The notes under the pieces: model-generated
What the model was told of the DNA's origin: nothing
The model's database searches: none
The model's input: only the letters and a program-made list of their open reading frames with translations
Made by a program: the position numbers and the translations under genes
From: Acidobacteriota bacterium
Lineage (GTDB): Bacteria; Acidobacteriota; Polarisedimenticolia; Gp22-AA2
Direction: 5' to 3'
Length of the DNA stretch: 5,638 nucleotides
Assembly (NCBI GenBank): GCA_016177515.1
Contig: JACOUZ010000143.1
Span: 1 to 5,638 of the forward strand
Shown here: one piece after another, positions 1 to 5,638 of the stretch
Numbering within the stretch: the stretch's first letter is position 1
Layout: every line of letters starts with the position of its first letter

Positions 1-1
1 A

Positions 2-826
2 TCGATCCTGCCGCACCTGACGAACTACGGCGCTTCGAGCGACGAGAAGTCCGAGTTCCTCTACAACCTGGCCAAGTCGTACCTCGGCATCGCCGGCGAT
101 CCGGTGCGCGCCAGGGACATCGCGCGCGAGCTCGCGGCCCTGGGCCGGACGGCAAAGGCCGGCTGGGTGATGGGGGAGAGCCTGATGCAGGAGTCCGACG
201 TGGACGGCGCCCTGGGCGAGTGGCACGGTGTCCTCGATCTCGATCCCGGCAGCCTGGACGCCCTGTTCAGCCTCGGGACCTTCTACATGGACAGCCGGGA
301 CTACTGGAAGGCGGCCCCCCATCTCGAGAAGGCGGCGCGGCTGTACGCCGACGTCTCCGTCGTGCGCTACAAAAATGGGCGGAACCTGTTCTATCTCGGG
401 AAGAACAGGGAGGCCATCGACGAGCTGAAGGAGGCCCGGCGCATCGCGGTCGAGAAGGAGAAGACGGACGGGTACCCCCTGGTCGACTACCTGGTCGGGA
501 TCTCTGCGCACAAGATGAAAAAGGACAAGGAGGCGGCGGACTCCCTGGAGACGTACCTGAAGTGGGCCTACACTCAGCCGCTCACGCGCGTCGAGGTGGA
601 CGCCCATCTGAAGCTGGCGGAGGCCTACGAGGGCATCGGGAAGCGCTTCGAGGCGCTGAAGGAGAAGCAGAAAGGGGAGGATCTGCTGCGCCGGATCCAG
701 GGCCAGTCCCGCCAGGCGCCGCAGCCCGGCCCGGTCCCGGCACAGCCCGGCCCCGCACCGGCGCAGCCATCGGACGCGCCGGCGGCCTCCCGGCCCCCGG
801 AGGCCCCGGCGGCCGGTCCCCGTTAA
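2..826 (+). CDS. TPR-repeat protein, 3' part (5' end outside window)
   Basis: The reading frame is open from the left edge to a TAA at 824-826, giving the last 274 residues; the true start lies outside. A GTG at base 104 is only an internal valine, because TPR-like coding continues before it (LYNLAKSYLGIAGDP). At least five TPR-like helix pairs can be followed at about residues 17-50, 52-84, 86-118, 120-153, 158-192 and 198-230; the clearest contain DALFSLGTFYMDSRDYWKAA and AHLKLAEAYEGIGKRFEALK. TPRs are protein-protein interaction scaffolds, so no enzymatic role can be given. The last ~39 residues form a Pro/Ala/Gln-rich, probably disordered tail. No transmembrane segment is visible in this part. 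The gene ends 5 bp before rnc, so the two are probably co-transcribed. Any catalytic or sensor domain would be in the missing N-terminal part. The TPR assignment is secure; the function is unknown. Confidence 0.85.
   Translation, partial: SILPHLTNYGASSDEKSEFLYNLAKSYLGIAGDPVRARDIARELAALGRTAKAGWVMGESLMQESDVDGALGEWHGVLDLDPGSLDALFSLGTFYMDSRDYWKAAPHLEKAARLYADVSVVRYKNGRNLFYLGKNREAIDELKEARRIAVEKEKTDGYPLVDYLVGISAHKMKKDKEAADSLETYLKWAYTQPLTRVEVDAHLKLAEAYEGIGKRFEALKEKQKGEDLLRRIQGQSRQAPQPGPVPAQPGPAPAQPSDAPAASRPPEAPAAGPR
722..784 (+). repeat. Three 21-bp in-frame tandem repeats coding a Q-P-rich tail
   Basis: Three successive 21-bp units encode QPGPVPA, QPGPAPA and QPSDAPA in the tail of the TPR protein. 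Units 1 and 2 match at 17 of 21 positions; unit 3 is diverged but keeps the Q-P-x-x-x-P-A frame. This looks like local duplication producing a flexible Pro/Ala linker or tail, not a mobile or regulatory repeat. Confidence 0.6.
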
Positions 827-831
827 TCGCC

Positions 832-1572
832 ATGCGCAACCCTTCGCCCGGGATTCCCCGTCCCCGGTCGGGGAGCGGGCCCGGCCGGTCGCGCCTGGAA
901 GAGCGCCTCGGGTATGCGTTCGCCGACCCGGACCTCCTGGTCCGGGCCCTGACGCATTCCTCCTACGCCCACGAGGAGGGGGGCGGGCCCGACAATGAGG
1001 CCCTGGAGTTCCTCGGGGACGCGGCGCTCGGCTTCCTCGTCGCCCATGCGCTCATGAAGCGCTTTCCCGGGATGGACGAAGGAGGGCTTTCCAAGTTCAA
1101 GGGGTACCTGGTCAGCCGTCCGAATCTCGCGCAGGTCGCCCGGAGGCTCGGCCTGGGGTCCCATCTGCGGCTCGGCAAGACCGCCGAGCAGGGGCTCGTG
1201 CGGAGCAAGGAATCGCTGCTGGCCGACGCCCTCGAGGCGGTGATCGCCGCGGTCTTCCTGGACGGCGGCGATCAGCCGGTGCGGGCGGTCGTGAACCGGC
1301 TGTTCGGCGGGCAGATCCAGGGGCTGAGCCGCGAGGAGATCGAGGAGAAGGACTTCAAGACCGGTCTGCAAGAATTATTGCAGGCCGGAGGCCGGCCGGC
1401 GCCGCGTTACAGGGTGGTGCGGACCGAGGGGCCGGCCCACAGCCCGACGTTCCACGTCGGCCTCGTCCTGGACGGCAAGGAGCTGGCGCGGGGCAAGGGG
1501 CAGACGAAGAAGGAGGCCGAGCAGCGCGCCGCCCGCACCGCCCTGCGCCTCCTGAGGCGCTCAATCTCCTGA
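832..1572 (+). CDS. rnc: Ribonuclease III
   Basis: This 246-residue protein cleaves double-stranded RNA in the cytoplasm with Mg2+, acting as a dimer in rRNA precursor and mRNA processing; the length is normal for a bacterial class 1 enzyme. The nuclease domain covers about residues 20-160: ALTHSSYAHE (39-48), the signature NEALEFLGD (55-63), DEGGLSKFK (82-90) and LADALEAVIAAVFLD (130-144). By comparison with the E. coli enzyme, E56, E59, D63, E83, D132 and E135 are the active-site acidic residues, and all are present. The dsRNA-binding domain is about 174-242, ending in GKGQTKKEAEQRAARTAL (221-238). ATG at 832 is the only plausible start. No Shine-Dalgarno lies within 15 bases upstream, so translation may be coupled to the TPR gene ending 5 bp before. 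The frame is open further upstream, but that part is a shadow of the TPR gene. Its 3' end overlaps the convergent glycosyltransferase gene by 12 bp. Confidence 0.97.
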   Translation: MRNPSPGIPRPRSGSGPGRSRLEERLGYAFADPDLLVRALTHSSYAHEEGGGPDNEALEFLGDAALGFLVAHALMKRFPGMDEGGLSKFKGYLVSRPNLAQVARRLGLGSHLRLGKTAEQGLVRSKESLLADALEAVIAAVFLDGGDQPVRAVVNRLFGGQIQGLSREEIEEKDFKTGLQELLQAGGRPAPRYRVVRTEGPAHSPTFHVGLVLDGKELARGKGQTKKEAEQRAARTALRLLRRSIS

Positions 1573-3966
1573 AGGCGGGGCCCCGGCAGGGGCGGGGACT
1601 CCGGGCGCGTTCGCGCCGGCCGGGACCGGGGCCGGGGGCGCGGGGGTGCCGGCCGGCTCGTCGGGGAGCGGCTGGATGCCGCGCGACCGCAGGATCATCA
1701 CCGTGCCGCGGACTTCTCCGGCCTGGGAGTAGCCGGGATCGAGCTCGAGCGACCGCTCGAAGTTGTACAGCGCCCGGCCCGGCTCGTTCATCCCCTGGTG
1801 CAGAATCAGGCCGCGGTGGAAATAGACCTTCGCCAGTTCCTTCGGATCGAGGCTTTTGTGCATGGCGCGCCCCTGGTCGATCTGGCGCAGCGCCTCCCCG
1901 TACTCGCCGGACCTGAAGAGCGCCTCCGCCAGCTCGGTGCGCGTCTGCAGATCGTCGGGCCAGAGATCGGCACCCTGGCGCAGCCAGTCGATGGCGGCGG
2001 GCTGGTCCCCTTTCAAGGCGAAGACCCGCGCCATCTTCCGGATCGACAGCAGGTAGGCGGGCGCCAGCTTCAGCGCCTCATGGAGCTGGGACATGGCCTG
2101 ATCGAGGAGCGGCAGGGCCTTCTGGCGGTCCCCCCTGCCGAGCAGCGCCTCGGCCTGCTGCACCAGGGAGATGCCGATGCCGTGGTGGATGCCGATGTGC
2201 ATCCCCTTGAACTGCGGGCCGCGGGCGATCGACTCCGTCTCCAGCTCCCGCGCCAGCGCCTCACGCGTCACTCCGGGACCGAACCGGGCCTGGAGCTGCG
2301 CTTCGCCGCGCGGCCCGGGCGGGCCCTCGCCGAGCAGGAGCAGTCCCGTCAGGTAGGCCTGCAGCGCCTCCTCGTACCGGGACTGCGCGTAGTAAGCGTT
2401 GCCGGTCAGGAGCGCCTGCTCGAGGGCCGGCACGACCCCCCGCGGCCGCTCGACGTTCACGCCCGGCAGAATGACGGCCAGCAGGGCGCAGGCGATCGCC
2501 TGCCGCCGGCCCGGGACCAGGGCGCGCGCCCGCGCCACCATGTCGCCCGACCTCGCGGCGAAGGCCACGGCCAGCCCCCAGAGGCGCCGCAGGAACCGTC
2601 CGATCGCGAACAGGCCCTCGGCGGCGAACAGCGCCAGGATCGGCACGATCGGCACGCGGAACCTGGAGAAGTTGAAGAACAGCAGGACCGTCCCCATGTA
2701 GCCGAACAGGAGGACATAAAGCGGCACGAACCGGCGCCAGCGGCGCCAGGTCAGGAGGATGCCGAACAGGCCGAGCGGCGCGACGGTCCCGAAGGTCGAA
2801 TAGAGGTGGAGGCGCACCGGCACCCAGGATCCGGCCGCCGGCACGGTGATCGTCCGCATGCCCGGCGGCGGAAACGCCACGTTGAGCGCGCCCAGGAGCG
2901 GCGAGAAACGCTGCAGGATGACGTAGTCCAGGTTGTCGGGCAGCTCGAAGTAGTTCCAGAAATGGACGAACTTGCGGCCCAGCAGGCGGACCCAGGACAG
3001 CGGCTCCTCGACGATGAACTTGGATCCCTCGCGGAACCAGAACCAGGACGACTGCATCGGCGTCAGCTTGCGGCCGGCGATCTCCCCGGCGCGGGCGATG
3101 AAGTCGGCGTGCTCGTACTTCGGGTCGGGCCGCACGAACGGCGGCGGCACGTACAGCCCGTTGGCGTCAGGGTTGTTGCCGATGAAAAAGACCTCGCCGC
3201 CTCCGGTCGTCAGGAGCACGAACTCGTGCGCCACGATCCAGTTGCGCAGCGTGACCGGCACGATCATCAGGACCGCGCCGAGGGTGAAGGCCCCGGCCGC
3301 CCGCAGGCGGCGCCGGTTCGGGCCGCCGGCCAGCCAGAAGGCCAGCGCCGCCAGGAGCGGCGCCAGCAGGATGAAATTGTCGCGGTCGAGGGTGGTCAGG
3401 CCGTACACCACCCCCGCGGCGGCGAACAGCCGCGTGGCGCGCCGCCCGTCCGCGCCGCCTGTCTCATCCGGCCGCGCGGCGGCGCGAGCCCGGTCGAAGA
3501 GGAGCAGGAGCGCCAGGGTCAGGAAGGGGGAGAGGAAGGTCTTCATGACCATCCCCTCGTAGAAGATGAACGGGCCGTACAGGGCGATCAGGAGGGCCGC
3601 GGCCAGGCCGTGCCAGTGGCCGAACAGGCGCCGGCCGGCGACGTAGGTCAGGACGACCGTGCCGCAGCCGAGAAGCGCCTGGACGACCAGGATCGCCCCC
3701 ACGCCGCCGCCGATGACCATCATCACCAGGCCGAGGAGGTAGGCGTACAGCGGGCTCTGGACGTACGGCGCCTTGCCGAGCCAGTCGCCCGCGGCGATGT
3801 CCTGCGCCCAGTGATAATAGAGTCCGGGGTCCAGCTCTTCGGGCTGGACCAGGGTCGTGTCCTTGACCTGGATCACGTAAACGAGCCGCAGGACGAGCGC
3901 CAGGGCGCCCGCGCCCGCGACCCACACCCAGTCGGGAACCGCCCGTCTGTTCGAGGCTTCCGGCAC
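1561..3966 (-). CDS. GT-C (GT39/PMT-like) membrane glycosyltransferase with C-terminal TPR domain
   Basis: The 801-residue protein has two parts. Residues 1-~505 are a polytopic GT-C domain with roughly 11-13 hydrophobic segments (TM1 ~13-34, others ~72-158, 178-241, 386-457, 488-504) and a large hydrophilic loop at ~242-385. The first external loop carries an acidic motif, EELDPGLYYHWAQDIAAGDW (43-62), where this fold places its catalytic acid, and FSRFRVPIVP (433-442) resembles the Arg-rich motif of ArnT/PMT relatives. Such enzymes move a sugar from a polyprenyl-phosphate donor to lipid or protein outside the membrane. Residues ~512-750 hold TPRs, clearest at 637-670, 671-704 and 711-745; the tail (768-801) is Pro/Ala-rich. 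I chose GTG at 3966 because hydrophobic coding starts just after it and an extended -10 box sits about 30 bp upstream. The frame stays open to 4197, but that part contains the promoter and would overlap the divergent gene. Donor and acceptor cannot be told. Confidence 0.85.
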   Translation of the reverse strand: MPEASNRRAVPDWVWVAGAGALALVLRLVYVIQVKDTTLVQPEELDPGLYYHWAQDIAAGDWLGKAPYVQSPLYAYLLGLVMMVIGGGVGAILVVQALLGCGTVVLTYVAGRRLFGHWHGLAAALLIALYGPFIFYEGMVMKTFLSPFLTLALLLLFDRARAAARPDETGGADGRRATRLFAAAGVVYGLTTLDRDNFILLAPLLAALAFWLAGGPNRRRLRAAGAFTLGAVLMIVPVTLRNWIVAHEFVLLTTGGGEVFFIGNNPDANGLYVPPPFVRPDPKYEHADFIARAGEIAGRKLTPMQSSWFWFREGSKFIVEEPLSWVRLLGRKFVHFWNYFELPDNLDYVILQRFSPLLGALNVAFPPPGMRTITVPAAGSWVPVRLHLYSTFGTVAPLGLFGILLTWRRWRRFVPLYVLLFGYMGTVLLFFNFSRFRVPIVPILALFAAEGLFAIGRFLRRLWGLAVAFAARSGDMVARARALVPGRRQAIACALLAVILPGVNVERPRGVVPALEQALLTGNAYYAQSRYEEALQAYLTGLLLLGEGPPGPRGEAQLQARFGPGVTREALARELETESIARGPQFKGMHIGIHHGIGISLVQQAEALLGRGDRQKALPLLDQAMSQLHEALKLAPAYLLSIRKMARVFALKGDQPAAIDWLRQGADLWPDDLQTRTELAEALFRSGEYGEALRQIDQGRAMHKSLDPKELAKVYFHRGLILHQGMNEPGRALYNFERSLELDPGYSQAGEVRGTVMILRSRGIQPLPDEPAGTPAPPAPVPAGANAPGVPAPAGAPPSGD

Positions 3967-3993
3967 GCGCCCCCCGGCGGCAAATGGCGACGG

Positions 3994-4002
3994 ATTATAG
4001 CA
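3994..4002 (-). promoter_or_regulatory. Extended -10 promoter for the glycosyltransferase gene
   Basis: Read on the minus strand, 4002 to 3994 is TGCTATAAT, a perfect sigma-70 extended -10 (TGn-TATAAT) in otherwise very GC-rich DNA. No good -35 is present: the best hexamer, CTGAGC at 4023-4018 with an 18-bp spacer, matches 3 of 6, which fits extended -10 promoters that do not need a -35. Predicted transcription start is about 3985-3987, giving a leader of about 20 bases before GTG 3966. A G6 run (3975-3970) just before the start is a weak, closely spaced ribosome-binding candidate. Confidence 0.6.
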
Positions 4003-4100
4003 GAGGGGCAGCCGGGCGCTCAGCGACAGGATACGCGTTCGGCCGTTCATCGCCGGTGCGGTTCGTGCCGGGACTGATTGAAGCCGCCTGGCGCCGCGAT

Positions 4101-4129
4101 TTGACTCGCCGGTCGGTTTTCGGGAGAAT
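4101..4129 (+). promoter_or_regulatory. Sigma-70-type promoter for the acyltransferase gene
   Basis: TTGACT (4101-4106, 5 of 6 to TTGACA) is followed after exactly 17 bases by GAGAAT (4124-4129, 4 of 6 to TATAAT). The predicted start is near 4136, leaving a leader of about 33 bases before the GTG at 4169. It lies in the only intergenic space of the window and points at the first gene of the rightward unit. The two divergent -10 elements are about 120 bp apart. Confidence 0.5.
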
Positions 4130-4133
4130 CCCG
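4121..4133. promoter_or_regulatory. 13-bp dyad overlapping the rightward -10 box
   Basis: CGGGA-GAA-TCCCG is a perfect 5-bp inverted repeat around a 3-base centre, and the predicted -10 hexamer (4124-4129) lies inside it. It could be a small repressor operator, or chance in GC-rich DNA. No second copy was noticed in the region. Confidence 0.3.
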
Positions 4134-4159
4134 CCTGACGCGCGACCGGTGGCGCGCCC

Positions 4160-4165
4160 GGAGGG
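4160..4165 (+). promoter_or_regulatory. Shine-Dalgarno deciding the acyltransferase start
   Basis: GGAGGG lies directly before two consecutive in-frame start codons, TTG (4166) and GTG (4169). It touches the TTG, which is too close, and leaves 4 bases after GGAGG before the GTG, which is short but usable, so GTG 4169 is preferred. An in-frame TGA at 4136-4138 excludes a longer protein. A 5-bp stem, GCGCG (4140-4144) with CGCGC (4153-4157), sits just upstream in the leader. Confidence 0.55.
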
Positions 4166-4168
4166 TTG

Positions 4169-5008
4169 GTGGCCTCGCGACCCGTTCCCCTTGCCAACCA
4201 GGAAATCGCCCATCTCTACGATCGCTTCATCGACAACCTGAAGGCCCGGCTGCAAAATCCCAGGATCGATCGGGATGTCCTCTGTCGGGACGTGCTGACG
4301 GAGATGCATTACGGGGAGGGGGCGCACTATTCCGACCTGATCGAGGACGGCTCGCGACCGGTCGGCGAACGGATGATGATCGCGCAGTTCGATCCGCGCA
4401 ACGTCACGCTGGAGGCCGAGTACTACGCCGAGTGCGACCCCGTGCGCTACAACCGCGTCAAGCCGCTGCTCTGGCTCTGGATCCAGTTCGACCACTCCTC
4501 CCTGGGCCAGAACGTGCACCTGGGCCACAGAGTCAGGCGGCTCCTGGCGAAGCACGTCTTCAAGCACTGCGGGGAGAACGTCCGGATCTTCCGGGACGTG
4601 GAGGTATCCTTCGGCTACAACCTTTCGGTCGGGGACAACACGACGATCCACCGCTACGTCCTGCTCGACGATCGGGGGGAGATCGTCATCGGCCATAACG
4701 TGTCGATCTCCGACTACGCCAACGTCTACTCGCACGCCCACGACATCGAGGACATCGAGCGCGTCACCTGCGGCCGCACGCTGATCGGGGACGGCGCCCG
4801 GATCACCTACCATGGCGTGGTCCTTTCGGGGATGACCATCGGGCGCAACGCCATGGTCGGGACCATGGGCGTCGTGACCCGGCAGGTCCCCGACCATCAC
4901 ATCTCGGTCGGCATTCCAGCCAAGAGCGTGCGCGTCAAGCGCGAGGGGCTGCGCGGCAAGGAAGCCGACGCGACGCCGGGCGCGGTCCCGCGCGTGGTGA
5001 TGGAATAG
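4169..5008 (+). CDS. Hexapeptide-repeat (left-handed beta-helix) acyltransferase
   Basis: This 279-residue protein carries a C-terminal left-handed beta-helix of the maltose/xenobiotic acetyltransferase type, at about residues 115-260. Imperfect hexapeptide turns are visible in NLSVGDNTTI, GEIVIGHNVSISDYANVYS, RTLIGDGARITYHGVVL and SGMTIGRNAMVGTMGVVTRQV, followed by the usual closing segment SVGIPAKSVRVK (246-257). YSHAHD (187-192) supplies the probable catalytic histidine (H189 or H191). These soluble trimeric enzymes usually transfer an acetyl or other acyl group from acyl-CoA to a sugar hydroxyl or amine. The first ~110 residues (charged helical start, then FDPRNVTLEAEYYAEC and KPLLWLWIQFD) are longer than in minimal family members and may form a substrate domain. 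The gene is first in the rightward unit, divergent from the membrane glycosyltransferase, which suggests glycan decoration. The exact acceptor and acyl donor are unknown. Start: GTG 4169 from the GGAGGG upstream; TTG 4166 is the alternative. Confidence 0.85.
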   Translation: MASRPVPLANQEIAHLYDRFIDNLKARLQNPRIDRDVLCRDVLTEMHYGEGAHYSDLIEDGSRPVGERMMIAQFDPRNVTLEAEYYAECDPVRYNRVKPLLWLWIQFDHSSLGQNVHLGHRVRRLLAKHVFKHCGENVRIFRDVEVSFGYNLSVGDNTTIHRYVLLDDRGEIVIGHNVSISDYANVYSHAHDIEDIERVTCGRTLIGDGARITYHGVVLSGMTIGRNAMVGTMGVVTRQVPDHHISVGIPAKSVRVKREGLRGKEADATPGAVPRVVME

Positions 5009-5016
5009 ACGCCCCA

Positions 5017-5638
5017 TTGGAGGACCGGAGGCGCGGAGCCGGGCGCCGGGCGGGACGTTCCCGCGGTGCCTGGCTCGCCCTGGCGGCGCACGTGATTCCC
5101 GGCGCCTTTTCCTTCTCGCTGGCCACCCAGACCGTTTTTTCGCCGCCGGCCGCTCCCGCCGCCCTGGACCCGGGGCCGTCCGACCTGCACTTCATCCTCT
5201 CCGAGGCGCAGAAGGTGCAGGAGGCGGATGTGGCGGCCTGGACGCGCTACCGGTTCGCCCGGCGGGCGGAGCGGCAGGAGATCGGCGAGTCCGGGGAGGT
5301 GGTCAGGCGCGAAGTCCTGGAGTTCCAGGTCACGCCCCGGGAAGACGGGTTCGACGAGGAGCTCCTGCGCCTCGACGGCCGGGAGCCGCCGGCCGGCGAG
5401 AAGGAGCGGCAGCGGGAGCTCGGATCCTTCGCCAGGCACTACAGGACGATGCTCTCGGGGGTCGGGCATGAAGAAGTGGAGGGCGGCTACTCCCTGGCCC
5501 TCCTGCTGCGCCTGTCGTCTTACCGCTACGCGGGCCTGGAAGATCGCGAAGGGGTGGCCTGCTACCGCCTCGACTTTTTTCCGGACGAGGCGCGCCCGAA
5601 GGCGAGGGGGGTGGCCTGGCAGGTCGTCAGCGCCAGGA
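5017..5638 (+). CDS. Probable exported protein of unknown function, 5' part (runs off window)
   Basis: An open frame of 207 codons runs from TTG 5017 to the right edge without a stop. The first residues look like a signal peptide: an Arg-rich n-region (residues 4-16), a hydrophobic core WLALAAHVIPGAFSFSLA (19-36), and possible cleavage after A36 or A48. The mature part is soluble and charged, with TRYRFARRAERQEIGESGEV, RREVLEFQVTP, LLRLDGREPP and EGVACYRLDFFPD. This layout resembles uncharacterised exported proteins, common as I recall in Acidobacteriota, that may have a LolA/RseB-like beta-sandwich; this is recalled resemblance, not proof. The gene begins 8 bp after the acyltransferase stop, so the two are probably one transcript. 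The start is uncertain: no other in-frame start includes the whole signal peptide, TTG 5017 has no good Shine-Dalgarno, and GGAGG-like runs lie just inside the gene (5019-5023, 5027-5031). GTG 5092 would cut the signal peptide. Confidence 0.65.
   Translation, partial: MEDRRRGAGRRAGRSRGAWLALAAHVIPGAFSFSLATQTVFSPPAAPAALDPGPSDLHFILSEAQKVQEADVAAWTRYRFARRAERQEIGESGEVVRREVLEFQVTPREDGFDEELLRLDGREPPAGEKERQRELGSFARHYRTMLSGVGHEEVEGGYSLALLLRLSSYRYAGLEDREGVACYRLDFFPDEARPKARGVAWQVVSAR

Noticed and set aside
55..64. Loss of the Arg and Ser in the usual ERLEFLGDS signature of RNase III (protein residues 55-64, NEALEFLGDA)
   Set aside because: The catalytic acidic residues are kept and such substitutions are tolerated in the family, so this is ordinary variation and not a sign of an inactive enzyme. 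The coordinates given are residue numbers; the bases are about 994-1023.
220..831. N-terminal extension of the rnc frame
   Set aside because: This part is the +1-type shadow of the TPR gene; RNase III homology starts only after ATG 832 and the total length then fits the family.
823..1371. A 182-codon minus-strand open frame opposite rnc
   Set aside because: It is a shadow of the RNase III gene, which has complete catalytic motifs on the plus strand.
1604..1617. Possible terminator hairpin GGCGC-GTTC-GCGCC near the rnc 3' end
   Set aside because: The stem is only 5 bp, no T-run follows on either strand, and it lies inside coding sequence of the opposing gene; the nearby CGGGGCCCCG palindrome (1576-1585) also lacks a T-run.
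1798..4077. A 759-codon plus-strand open frame antisense to the glycosyltransferase
   Set aside because: It is rich in R, Q, E, H and D with no hydrophobic or domain pattern, as expected for the complement of a GC-rich membrane-protein gene; the minus frame has transmembrane segments and TPRs.
3995..5017. A 340-codon minus-strand open frame over the acyltransferase
   Set aside because: It is antisense to a clear hexapeptide-repeat protein, crosses the divergent promoter region, and has V/D/H-rich composition without recognisable motifs.
4897..5469. A 190-codon minus-strand open frame at the right end
   Set aside because: It overlaps both the acyltransferase 3' end and the exported-protein frame; the plus frame shows a signal peptide and sensible composition.

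Overview
The window is bacterial chromosomal DNA, strongly GC-rich with a marked G/C bias at third codon positions, and densely coded: five protein genes with only one real intergenic space (about 200 bp). There are no tRNA or rRNA genes, insertion sequences, CRISPR repeats or phage genes that I can see. The gene types (a GT39/PMT-like membrane glycosyltransferase fused to TPRs, TPR proteins with proline/alanine tails, and an exported protein resembling a family I associate with Acidobacteriota) suggest an Acidobacteriota-like or similar high-GC Gram-negative soil or sediment lineage. No marker in the window proves this.

Layout. Bases 2-826 (+) hold the 3' part of a TPR-repeat protein gene, open at the left edge. 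Five bases after its stop lies rnc (832-1572, +), a complete ribonuclease III with all catalytic residues and a C-terminal double-stranded RNA-binding domain. rnc runs tail-to-tail into a large minus-strand gene (1561-3966); their 3' ends overlap by 12 bp with no visible terminator between them. The large gene encodes an 801-residue protein with an N-terminal multi-pass GT-C glycosyltransferase domain, a C-terminal TPR domain and a Pro/Ala-rich tail. Bases 3967-4168 are a divergent regulatory region: a perfect extended -10 box (TGCTATAAT) reads leftward into the glycosyltransferase, and a TTGACT-17-GAGAAT promoter, its -10 buried in a 13-bp dyad, reads rightward. The rightward unit is a left-handed beta-helix (hexapeptide-repeat) acyltransferase (4169-5008) followed 8 bp later by a gene for a probable exported protein of unknown function (5017 to the right edge).

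How the parts may fit. The divergent pair, a lipid-linked-sugar-dependent glycosyltransferase and a sugar-type O/N-acyltransferase, would fit surface glycan or glycoprotein synthesis and decoration, and the exported protein downstream would fit an envelope location. This is inference from families and context only. rnc is a housekeeping RNA-processing gene apparently co-transcribed with the upstream TPR gene. I see no clear new multi-gene system. The points most worth checking are the GT-C/TPR fusion, the overlapping convergent 3' ends at the gene for the double-strand-specific RNase, and the structured divergent promoter region.
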